Source: Siderastrea radians
Taxonomy: Eukaryota > Cnidaria > Anthozoa > Scleractinia > Rhizangiidae
Reading direction: 5' to 3'
Assembly (NCBI GenBank): GCA_964017195.1
Contig: OZ024897.1
Coordinates: 33,456,536-33,520,535 of the forward strand
Length of the DNA: 64,000 nt
Shown: piece by piece, positions 50,701-61,800 of the stretch
Position numbering within the stretch: position 1 is the first letter of the stretch
Layout of the letters: the number at the start of each line of letters is the position of its first letter
The notes under the pieces: model-generated
Database searches by the model: none
What the model was told of the DNA's origin: nothing
Seen by the model: the letters and a program-made list of their open reading frames with translations, nothing else
Program-made: the position numbers and the translations under genes

Positions 50701-53700
50701 CCTCATATCAGAATAATGTGACTATGGACGATCCAGTGAGTTCATAGGGAAAAATAACAGAATTCTTATGGTTATGTGGAACTGAAATGAGAGTGAATAT
50801 CAAACTGACTACGGTAATAAATGTTTCTGTAGATCGGACGTGACTGAGTATTCAACAAACCCCGCGGGTGACAAATCGCGGTTTTGCAACCGTTAGTGAT
50901 AAAATGTCAATTGCTTTTACTCTACAAGCCTTTCGAAATTTTAAAGAGGGGTATATTAAGGTATAAGTGCTGTTGAACATAAATGAATGAGAGAACTCAT
51001 GACCCAATGCACTAAAAACCAAATGCGCTATGTCAATTTGAAAATATTTCTCTGACTGCGTTGACGTGTAATGACAGTCAACGATGAATCGTATTTTATT
51101 ACAGTCATCTGCAAGACTTGTAAACCATAGAATTTAGCTCTTTCTATTGACAAAACGTATACACCTAACGAAGTGAACACCTTCATTTCCTTTCTTGGCT
51201 GCTAAAGGGCTCAAATCTAGCCATTTTATCACAATGTTCTCTCTCCAAAGGAATCAAAACATAAACAAACGCGCGCATTGCACTGTAGTCGACAGAGAGT
51301 CTTTAAATTATGATGGCTTATGTATTTTCCAGGAATTTGAAGACCCTAGAGATGCAGACGATGCTGTTTATGAATGCAATGGGAAAGAAATGATGGGTGA
51401 AAGGTGGGAATTTCATTCATTTGTACTAGTGTTACACTACAGTAGAATTTCAAGTCTGATGCAAGTGAATTTGTACTTTCCTTGATTATAGAATTTTAGT
51501 CGAACATTCACGTGGAACAGCCAGAGGTTACAGCAGTAGCCGCAAGTCAAGAGCCAGAGACAAGTAAGTGATGTACATTTCAAGCTTGATATAATTTTTC
51601 AAGCATTTATACACTTACATTAAGTACAGCATCACTTATAAAAGCCTGAAGTTCTACGTGTTTTATGTGAAAATATTGCTCGCTGCTTGTGTCTCCTTTA
51701 GATATGGACCCCCTGTGAGAACACCATGGAGGGTGACTGTTGAAAACTTATCAACACGCATTAGCTGGCAGGTTAGTTAAAGACAAGGGTAGTTGGTTTT
51801 GAAAAAAATTCTTGGTTCAGTAAGTAGTATGTTACTTTGTCCTGTACTTGCGACGTGCCAAATGCTACATATTTCTTACCATTTAAACTCTTTGTGATGT
51901 TTACCGTAATACTGAGATACTGAGATACTAGCAATGAATTGATAGGAAAAAAACACTGTGTTAACTCCTGACTTCTTGCAGTGAATGTGGTAGTCCGCTA
52001 TCAAAATAATGAATGATTTTCCTTTATGAAGTACCATATTACATTGTTTAGCTCTAAAAAAACTTAGTTGGGGATCGAGGTTTTAGTGGAACAGACTTTT
52101 TTTATTTATTTACCTGTCTTTCAAAGCAAGGTCTAGGTTATAAATTCTTGCTGTAGGATGTTTTTGGTCTATTTTCATTCTCTTGTTATCATCTATTTAA
52201 AGGTTTTGTCAAGGATTTTTATCAGTTTGTTGAAAGCCACTTGAGTTTTCATAATTTTGAATCATTGGATAATTTTTTAATTTTGATTGCATACAATTTC
52301 AGGAGAATCTTTCTGGTAAGGAGGAAGGAAATTAAAATAAGTATTTAGCTTTCTGTAAATGGGCAGGTCTGACAAAACTTGGTATTCACTTCCTTGCCTT
52401 CGAATATTTTCAGTTGCCAGACGCTTTTGTGAGGGGTGATGTGAGGGTATTCACAGACGCTTAGATGATTAGACGCGCTCCCCTCTGATGGATGAGTGGT
52501 TTTGATGCTCAGATGCCATCAGAAGTCAATACATACAGTCATGACGAGACAAGTTTTCACAAAGGCATGATGCAAAAACACTTCATGGCCAATGATGACT
52601 GATGCACCTTGTGCTTTGAAAATGAGTCCGATGTTGGATCCCTCCGAAATCATTAGCTGTAGTATTTGAATTTCTCACAGTAATGTTACCCGCTTATTTC
52701 TTGATTACTGGCCGGACTAGTAATATCTTCTTGGCTGACTTGTTTTACAACAGAAGATAGTGAGGGAGTGCTAATATATTCCTTCAACAATATTTCTCTG
52801 ATGCCTGTAATGTTTTTACATTATTTGAGGGGAATTGACATCTCATGGTGTAATCTGATGGAAGTGGGCTTAAATCTGAAAAAAAGTAAACCAAGCATTT
52901 TATGGTCTTAGTAGATAACACTTCAGGATGACCAGGGTTGTATTGTTAAGTGTGAGTATTATTATTAGGATCTTAAAGACTATGCACGCCAAGCAGGGGA
53001 GGTGACGTACGGAGATGCACACAAACAGAGACAAGGTGAAGGGTGAGTAATATATGTTTGTTAATGCACCATTTTTAAAAACGAATAACGTGAAATTTCT
53101 GAACGTGACAATTTGAGAAAGGATTGGATTTTTTACTGCTGCTGATTATAATTAAGTTGAAAACCAACAGACCACGAGAAATATTATGGATTGAAATCCC
53201 CCAATCAGAAAGCTTAAATGTGATCTCTTGGACCCATTGAAATATCATTGCTTATTTTTCGAGACTTATGCTAGGATGATTGAGGATTTTAAGAATACTT
53301 GACTGTTAGTTAAGTCTTGGGATCCAGAGATAGCATGGTAGCATTAAATCCTATTCCCAGAAATGTGAAGAACAAACCAGAAATTTAAATTGAATTACAA
53401 TGTAGGATGTGTTTTGTGTAGTTCTGTAAGATCACAATGTATAATTAGGCCTTGGTTTTGTTTTGTTTAGCACCTTGGAGTTTGCAACCAGGAGAGACAT
53501 GAAAAATGCTATCAGGAAGCTAGATGGGACTGAGTTGAATGGAAAGAAAATTAAGATGGTTGACGTAAGTATACACAGATAAATCTGTTTGAATTCTTTA
53601 CTGAATATTTCTATGTTTACAAATTTCATGAAGTAACCTGCAAAGATATTGCAAGAAATGCATCCCATGTTTCTCTAAAAGCTGCAAATACGTACATGAA

Positions 53701-54329
53701 TTCATTGATCAGTACCGCTTATAAGCCCAACCAGCCAAGTCTTACTAGCATATTCTCTATGGAAGAAGAAGTTGTTCGAAACTATCATCTTCAGAGTCTC
53801 GGACCACAAATTCTTTGCCCAGTTGGTTAGGAAAAAGGACGTTTAAAGCTGACGTTGTTCTGCACCTGCTCTGCCGACTTGCCACAGGACGACTTGGATC
53901 CTTGACATCATGTAATGATTTCACTTTGTAGGCACACAGCTAAGTGTCAACTTTTCTGTTTTGTAGGAAAGCCCAGGGTCTCGCTCACGTTCTCGATCCC
54001 AAAGCCGCTCCAGATCCAGAGACAGATCTCGTTCCAGGTCTCGCTCAAGGTCACGATCAAGGCGCAACCGCTCCAGATCGCGATCACGTTCCAAGTCACG
54101 GTCCCATTCACCACGACGCAGGTCACAGTCCAAGTCGCGCTCTAGGTCAAAGTCACGTTCAAAGTCTCGATCTCGTTCCAGATCCCCTAGAAAGTCCAAG
54201 TCTCGATCGCGTTCACGTTCTGGATCACGATCGCCCAAAAATGAAAAAGAGGCGTCTGCTGAGCATGAGGTCAATGATCATCAAAACAAGAATTCAGGAG
54301 ATGGTGATGCTGAAGCTGAGCCCCAATAA
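47703..54329 (+). CDS. Serine/arginine-rich splicing factor of the SRSF4/5/6 (SRp55/B52) type
   Basis: Seven exons: 47703-47825, 51333-51403, 51492-51563, 51702-51771, 52969-53042, 53471-53564, 53967-54329, totalling 867 nt (288 residues plus TAA). RRM1 (residues 1-75) has RNP2 VYLGRL and RNP1 KNGYGFVEF split by intron 1. RRM2 (about 100-175) is the pseudo-RRM type marked by SWQDLKD across the exon 4/5 junction, followed by QAGEVTYGDAHK. The last exon is an RS domain of more than 70 residues rich in RS and KS dipeptides, with an acidic tail ending EAEPQ. It should bind exonic enhancers and recruit spliceosome components in the nucleus. I cannot tell SRSF4, 5 and 6 apart; the cnidarian gene may precede that split. 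Intron 1 (3.5 kb) carries an antisense transposon. Confidence 0.94.
48172..50104 (-). mobile_element. Terminal-inverted-repeat DNA transposon without recognisable transposase, in SR-factor intron 1
   Basis: The ends are exact inverted repeats of at least 15 bp (GAGGGTGGTAAAGGG, then GATC/CGTGA-rich sequence). A flanking direct repeat ATTTGC at 48166-48171 and 50105-50110 marks the target duplication. If the terminal G/C pair belongs to the flank, the duplication is 7-8 bp instead. Both subterminal regions (48190-48280 and 49925-50090) contain many short copies of TTCACGAAAAATAA-like units, probably transposase-binding sites. The interior carries a spliced gene on the minus strand that is not a known transposase. 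It is therefore either non-autonomous cargo or a member of an unfamiliar superfamily. Length 1,933 bp. Confidence 0.85.
48318..49753 (-). pseudogene. Cargo gene of the intronic transposon: uncharacterised protein, frameshifted
   Basis: On the minus strand an ATG at 49753 opens MAETRAEQDRQNRQEGFKVL. The frame is lost near 49560 (LKQLC stop), and coding continues in another frame through GVHAIAEVKGLGKNIETSF and LRTQHQWENEMVFFLERE. A clean intron follows (donor at 49384, acceptor at 49257). Then comes a 135-residue block with RQNYVSSRSHCREMFERF, a basic KHKRTRT, and LLTVKVENLHAVSHFKHPT. A second break near 48845 separates this from WSAFYFTHTTSYYPVP, CVRQRTVRQETTKYKAGTLP and a highly acidic Asp/Ser stretch, ending LLWM at 48318. 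I see no known domain, no DDE pattern and no zinc finger. The survival of an intron and long conserved-looking blocks says it was a real gene recently. Function unknown. Confidence 0.7.
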
Positions 54330-54605
54330 TCTGCTGTTTCTTGGTTTATTGTTTGGAAGAACTGTTTACAGAGTTAATAAGTCTGTATTATCAGAGGTCT
54401 TTTTTAAACTCTGCTATGAGCTTAGAAGCTGACACAGTGCTGCTGTCATTATATGGGTAGAGTTAAGAAGCTTAATCACAGCTATTTATGTACGAGGGAC
54501 AGAGTTCTCCTGATGGGATTTTAATTTCATTTGATTTTTAGCTTGTGTGTTGTTTGTAGACTATTTGCTGGAAGCTGTTTTGTAATTGACTACATCCGAG
54601 TTACA

Positions 54606-54611
54606 ATTAAA
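54606..54611 (+). promoter_or_regulatory. Candidate polyadenylation signal of the SR factor
   Basis: ATTAAA lies 277 nt after the stop codon and is followed within 30 nt by a GT/T-rich stretch (GTGACGGTGTATTTTTGTTGG). This is the usual arrangement of signal and downstream element. Confidence 0.5.
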
Positions 54612-55383
54612 CAGTCTTTTTACAAGTGACGGTGTATTTTTGTTGGCAGATGTGATTTACAGTTCTCATTACCATTTGTCACAGGTGGCAACTTTACAGT
54701 GTGTCATGCATCGTTTGACCCTCACCAAGACCTCTTTTAAAAAAGTTTAATTACAATGGTGGAGACGTTTCAGGCTTGGTTGAAAACTGCAGTTCTGTAG
54801 TTAGTGAGGCTGTTTCCTTTTAGCCTGGCAATCAAATTTCAGTCTTGGTCAAAAAGTTCATTTTGATTGTAGATGTAATTGTGCCCAGGTTGAAATCTTG
54901 GGGTAGGGGAAGCACATTGCAAAGCATCTATGGCCCGGAACGCACTTTGGACAACTTTTGCATTGCCTGGAACAATTAATTTTGACAGAAATTGACGTCC
55001 AAGATTGTTCGGGACAACTTGTTACTTTTTGTGCTTGTATTTGCAGGACAGGTTAGCGTTGTATTGCTCGATTGTTAGAATGCACTGATCTGAGAAAGTG
55101 AATGAAAGCACTGGACAATCATAACGTCAATCAATAACCAGTCATAACGAGAACCAGTCATACTTGTTTCGTCAAGTTGTTGGTCCAAAAAACATAGGTC
55201 GTACTTGCCTTTGCTAACTTTGTCACTTAACTAAATGAAAATCTGACACAAGTACAAGTACAAGATTGCCCCAAGTGCAATCTGGGCCTATGAACTTTGT
55301 TATCAGGGAGACTTCTTCCCATCCCCCGGGTATCTGTGTAACAGATGACTATCAATTGGCTTATTCTCTGTGGTCAATAACAT

Positions 55384-55389
55384 TTTATT
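55384..55389 (-). promoter_or_regulatory. Candidate polyadenylation signal of the CNG channel gene
   Basis: AATAAA on the minus strand about 430 nt past the stop codon. It is the nearest canonical hexamer I could find downstream. It lies in an AT-rich stretch, so support is weak. Confidence 0.25.
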
Positions 55390-55820
55390 AATAAAATATG
55401 CATGGTAATGTTCCATGGTGATAACCCCACTTACATTTTATAACAGTGAAAGGATGATTTGTCAATTTATACTTGTGGTTAAATTTGAAGTTAAGTTCAC
55501 AAGTTGGCTCCGACTATTCTAATTAAATATTTATAAATATATTTAAATAATTTTTCCATCATTGGGATGTCTTTCATTAGATGTATATATGTTTAGTGAC
55601 AACTGGGTCTATCTGGTCCAATCGTAATTACTTCACAAGTGATTTTACAAAACTAGAACAATTAAGATTTTGTTTGACAATGCATGTGAATATCAATATC
55701 GCAATGGTTGATGAGGTGGAACGTACTGCCGAACTATTGAATGTCCTTGGAAAACAACACCTTCAGTTGACATGTTAAACAATAATTTAGCAAACATTTT
55801 ATAGCAGACTATAATAAAGA

Positions 55821-58800
55821 TCAGCAGTAGGTGTCCTTTTCATTTGCCAGCAGTGATGATGAGCTCACTGTGGTGCTCATAGTTCTTGATCTTGAGGATT
55901 TGTAATTCCCATCCTGAAAAAAAGGAAAAAGAACGTGGTAATTTCCATGAAATATCTATTTTAACATATGTTTCTACGGAATAGCAAACTAACGCTAGAA
56001 AGCACTGCAGAATTTTGTGCACTTAAGACTTTAAAAAGTTACTGACAGGAAATAAACTCCTCCCATTCTCCCCCGCCTCTCCCTGTCGGTGGAGGAGGTG
56101 GGACGAAGGGAGAACCTGGGCATGAGGCTGGGAGAGAAGAGGGGTTTGATGCAATGAAGATGCATACAAGTAACATAGCCTGCGAGCATGTTCACTTAGT
56201 GTGTTGTGCGGGCGAGTATGTTTGCGGCGGAGCTGCGATTTGCGAGCCGGCGAGACGAATGGGGCCCCAGACTCTTACCCAGTCGCTATTTATGAGTCTG
56301 GGGGAAAGGGAGAGAAGATTGGATTCTGTTGAGGCACCGTGCGGTGACACGGGAAGGGAAATAGCGACGCTATTTTTCCTTCGCCTCTACCCATCTCCCC
56401 GCGTGCGCCTCAATAAAATCCAACCTTCTCTCCCTTTCCCCTAGACTCATAAATAGCGACTGGATACGAGTCTGATAGGGCCCCACTCTTCTCGTCGGCT
56501 CGCAAATCGCGGCTCCGCCGCCAAGACACTTCAAGGCTTAACACTCTAAAGGGAGCTTGCTCGCAGGCTAACGAGAAACTCTGAAGTGAATTTGTGCACG
56601 TGATCTAGGGTGTGTTACCATAGCAATCTAGGTGCATTCTCGTGCAACTGCAAGTGCGTGACACTGAAACACCTTGCCATGACAACTTAGAGGTTCAAAA
56701 CAGTCTCTTCACTTTTGTGTCCGTTTATTGGACGTCCTGGTAGCTGAAAAACAAACAGTTTCCAACAGTTATCATATCATTGGGACCGTTAGGGCTACCT
56801 TTCGTTGTGAAATGTGAACTCGAGTGTTGTTTCCGGAATATTTCAGTGTAGTGTTGCACCGGAAACACCAATCAGATGGGAGATGAATAAATTAAACTGC
56901 AAGCCGCTACGGTAGTAACATCCTCCCTCTGGTTTCATCTCCTGTGTTGACAATTTTTTATTCGCTCTATGAAATATGTGCAAAATATTACCCTCACCTC
57001 TGATTGTTCCTGAAGTTGTCTTATTGTTTGGTCTTTGATAAAATTCTCCGATTCCAGCTCTTTCACTCGATGTTTACACTCTTTAAGTTCTTTCTCCTAC
57101 AGAAAAAAAAAAGCGAGCAATCTTACTAATGTGTCTGCATGGAGAACATTCTACGTGGTCATCTGTGCCCAGTTTTCAGCGCAGCCAATTGCATCGTCTA
57201 GCTATTTATTCTCATTATTCTCAGGACTGTATAGGTCGCACAAATTTTAAGATTTTTCGGATTGTAACGGTAAGCGTTTTGTGTTCCCAATACCAAGACC
57301 GATGAATAGAAAGACAAACGACGCATTTATGATTGCTAAAATAAAACAATACAATGCACAGAGTTGTGAATACTCAAAAGTTCATCCTCTCACTGGTATT
57401 TGTGAATATTTCACTGTAGATTGAGAGTAGCCCTGTACAAATGTGCCTTCTGTCTTTTCCGTAACACGAAAGGCACCTTCCTCAATACCGCTTTTAACCG
57501 TAATTGTTACTTATGGAGCCCTCGTGAAGCCTTCGTTCAAGCTCGCGTCCTATTATGCTAACCAACACAGTTAACCAATCTTCTATTCGTTCCAAAACTG
57601 GTACCACTTACCGTAATTGTTAACCGACTCTTTAGGTGGGAGATTTTCTCGTCCTTTTGCTTCGTTACTTCTTCGATATCTTTGAGGGAGCTATTAACAT
57701 CTTTTACCTCCTTTGCCTAAACGAAAAGAATTACATTAAGATTATCGATCTCCCGTTTAAGTCTTTGAAGCCCAAAGAAAGACTAAACTCACTATTGTGT
57801 ACCCAGAGGTTTTTCTTTCTCCTCGAGCAAATGAGAGCCCAAATTTTGTTTGAGAAGAAGAAAGAAACACCTCTGGGAGGAGCAAACATTCGAACTATTA
57901 AAAACAATTCAGTCATGTTTCCTCTGTTGTCTCAATTCAAAACCCGATGAAACACTCTCCCCTAGTTTTTGAAATATTACAACGAAAAAACTGCTGCTTC
58001 GAGAGTTCTTCCATACGCCTGCGAGTGTTAAATGATTTTTCAATACAAAATAAAAATCTTAATCTTGCAATTGCCCCCAGCTTGCAAGCCAGTAGTGATC
58101 GCCGAATACCATCATCTTTAGGTCAAACAAAGCGAGGTTCCAACACCCGTTTCTGGGAATCCTCGCTCTGTCACTTAAGTGATACTTTTTGCGCAACTGA
58201 AACTGAATAAACCTGACTTCAGTCCTCGTTTCAATATAACTCTTATTCGTTTCAGTTTAGTCAAGTTTTGAACATCCATAGTCTGTGTCTGTTTTCTGTT
58301 TTTCGATCAGTTTTAAATCAGAACTTCGCCTAGAAATGGGAACCAGTCCGTTTCTGAGTTCTCATTAACATCCTTTTCATAGCGAGGCTGGTTGTGAATG
58401 GCTGTGTACCAGACGGCTCGATAAGACTTTGACGTGAGCTGGAACGTACAAAGCGGAGGATTAACAAAGCGTTGCACTTACCAACTTCTCTTCAAAGGCT
58501 TTTTTGAGAAAGTTTAGGGCCTCCATACACGAGTTGCTAAACATCCTTGTTATGAACTCGTCACTATTGCTGCTCTCCTCTGATTCAATCTTGCTTTTGG
58601 TCTGCGTAGACTGCAGCGCCGCATCACTGGACAGTCTCCTGCCTCTGCGTAACTTGGGCGGGATCGGCTCCAGTAACATCGCACGACCGGATGGCTGGGA
58701 AGCTGGTCCCAGTGACAACGGATCTCTTTTGCAATGTCCGTTTGAAAGACAGTCAGCTGTCTTGTCTGAGTTGTATTCGTTTTTGAGTATTATACTGTGG

Positions 58801-61800
58801 AAGGAATCTCTTTTCTGGGTGAGTGGACTGTCTGCGTTGTCCCTGGCGTCTGGATCTGGTTTTGTGTCGTCCATGTCCACAAGGCGTGGATCTTGAGAGC
58901 TGTTTTGTCGTTCCAAGCGCCTCTTACCATATTCAGCAAGGACCGCCTACAGTGGACAAAGCATAGTGGAAGGTAGTTTAAACGTACAACAGAGCGGTTT
59001 TCAAATGAGTGTGATAAAACCAAAACCAAAGTAATTACTCTAACCAATCACAACAGGTACAAAACACAAAATGAACCAATCAGAAATTGAAGCAAATACA
59101 AGTAATTAACGTCAAGCGTGGGAAAACCCGTGCGAGCAAGTCACGATTGGTTTTGGTTTAACTTCTGATTGGTTGAGAAAGTGGTGCGAACTTTTTTATC
59201 CATGCAATTAGAGAACCCAGTAAAGCAAAAACAAAGCAAACACAACATAACTTTCGACACTCATCTGAAAACTACTCTATTACTATGATCAATCTCAAGA
59301 GACAAAAACAACACAATGAATCAATCAGAACTCAAAGCGAATACATGTAACAGGCGCCAATGGCGGGAAACGCATAGGGGCAAGTCATGATTGGTTTTTG
59401 TTTTACCTCTGATTGGTTGAGAAAGTGGCGGGAGTTTGACTGACCAGTAAAGCAAAACCAATGCAAACGCTAGTCAGCATTACACGTAAAATGTCCTTGC
59501 TAAAGTAACAAGAATTGCACTTATTTCTTAACAAGAACATCAAATTCCTTACTGGGGAGTGTGGCACAGTGTGCGCGCACCCCTCACTGTTAGTACAGGC
59601 AGATCCAGATCGGACGTAACGTGTTTTATTGCACGAATGAGTCCCTGTGCTCCTTACCTGTGCCTCTGGATAGTCTCTTATAGCAGACAGGACATCTTCC
59701 TTTGACAGAACAAAACATTCTACGTATCCTATCGTCCGAACATCGGCTGTTCGTCTGCCATAAACAGAAATATACAAAAAACGTAAAAACATTTAATTTT
59801 TAAAAATGCATTTTCTTTTCCATAACTGACAGAAATAAGGTTATTGAATTCCGAGCTTTTCAGGCTGACGTTAATAAAGATTTTTGAGTTCTCCAGTAAA
59901 TCTCACTTGCTGAATTTCGAATTCGAGCTTTTTCACTGGGCTCAGCGCACACAGGATATCAGCAGCTAACTCTGCTTTTTGCCTTATAAGGAAATTGGGT
60001 TCCATAACATGTGCCGCAGTGTTCAAAATTATCGCTGCCAGGCAAAATTTTAGTAAGAAAATTGCCAAAAAAATCATCAACGATTAACAAAGATGGGAAT
60101 TAAATAAAAGTATTATTCCGCTTTCGTTAGAACCAACGCACTCCCGTGGAGCAATTGTTAGTTATTGCAACTACAGTCAGAACCCTCTTCCTGATCACCA
60201 CATTAATACAACCACTTCGTAATTGGATCTAGAAGGTGTATTCTGTTATTTCCTCATTCATTCTCAAAAATTCTGATCCTTAAAAATGGTTAGAATGTCA
60301 TCATTCATCACTTGACAGCTAAAATTGAAGCCAGCTGACGGTTGACGGTCGGTTATCTTGTTACGGCCACTATTTTCGACCCGAAAAAGCTTCATTCAGT
60401 CATCTTCTCTTAGCAACTCCTCCCCCTCCCTATTAATCCGCCTATCTCATTAAAAGGGTGAATTCGTATAACGCGTTTCTTATATGCTAATGAGGCGCAT
60501 AATATTCTAATGGCCGGTTTGGGTACGCACGAGCGATTCACGATTGAAATGCGTACTTGTGTTCAGCATACGCCAAAGAAAATGAGCATTTTATAAAAGA
60601 TACGGAGTACAACTGCAGAAAAATAATACTTGGTACTCTAGGTTTCAAGTTTTCATTTCAAAAAGGACGATACAAACTCCACAAGGCAGCTCGCTTTACA
60701 TGTACCTGTATCACAAGACTTTCTACATTTTGAACATGCAACAGTGAACTAAATTTCAGTTCAACGCCTCTCTCGTGTAACCCACATGTAGCCCTGCGTT
60801 AAATTTAAAGGCTGACTTTCTGACGCCTGTGGCAGAGAAACACTCGTGCCGGTACTTTCTCACGCTGGCATGCAAACAGCGGAAGAAAAGAATAGCTCAT
60901 TTTAAGGCTTGTTATTTTCAAATGTTCACAATTAGGAATTTGAAGGAATGGTTTCAGTTGTGCGTGCTCAATTTTTTTTTATTGTTCTTCTCATTAGCAT
61001 TTAGTGATTCTCGTTAGCATATAAGAAGCGGGTTGTACGAATTCACTCTAATATCATCCACCATCTTTTTTTAACGCCCATCTATAGTCGTATTAACGGG
61101 TTTTAACGCGTACCGCTTTTTTTCCCCCGCATTCTCTAATTCTTACCTGTTTTGGCCTTCACTCAAACTGAGAATCCCAATCTCACCAAAGAAATCTCCG
61201 CCCGACAGCACCTTAAGCACCTGGCCTTGTTCACTGCAAGTATAATGTTGTATACTGGTGCATAAGTAACAACGATTATTATTGATTTTTCATGACGAAA
61301 ACATTAAAGTACATAAAATTCATCATTCCTACCCTATGATCTCGATCTTTCCATCTATTATGACGTACATCTCTCGCGCAACCTCCCCTTTTCTGCAAAC
61401 GAGGTCACCTGGGGTGAATATGCGCAGCTTCATTTTCAGAACGAGGTGGTGCAGAAATTCAGGCTGACACTTTTGCAAGAACGTCACCTGTTAAATGGAT
61501 AAAAAGGCAAGTTAAAAGTCGTTTCATTATGAGCCTGTATCAAAGTCCCCACACCAGTGGAGGAGGTGCTTAACTCCATGGGGTATCCAAGCGATAAGGA
61601 GCATTGTTACTCACCCCCCCCCCTCCCCCCAGTTAAGGGAGGCTCGTTGAATGCAGAGTTACCCGCAGTAATTCTGTAACTTAATTTGGGTGGAATGAAC
61701 AAATGTTGAGCGTTGAGCGTCTGTCATAAGGACATACAAGTCTGCGACCAGCGTTAGACCAATCTATCTTTAGTGTTATGTTATAGCAGCTGAGAGTGGA

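Larger units (their letters stand above)
54330..55820. other. Convergent intergenic region between the SR factor and the CNG channel
   Basis: It contains the two 3' UTRs and candidate polyA signals. No gene or clear repeat is seen in between. Confidence 0.5.

Noticed and set aside
53921..54274. 117-codon minus-strand ORF rich in Asp/Arg/Glu
   Set aside because: It is the antisense shadow of the RS domain of the SR factor.
59871..60080. Hydrophobic minus-strand ORF considered as a CNG membrane segment
   Set aside because: It lies between exons that already join in phase within the cyclic-nucleotide-binding domain, where no membrane segment belongs.
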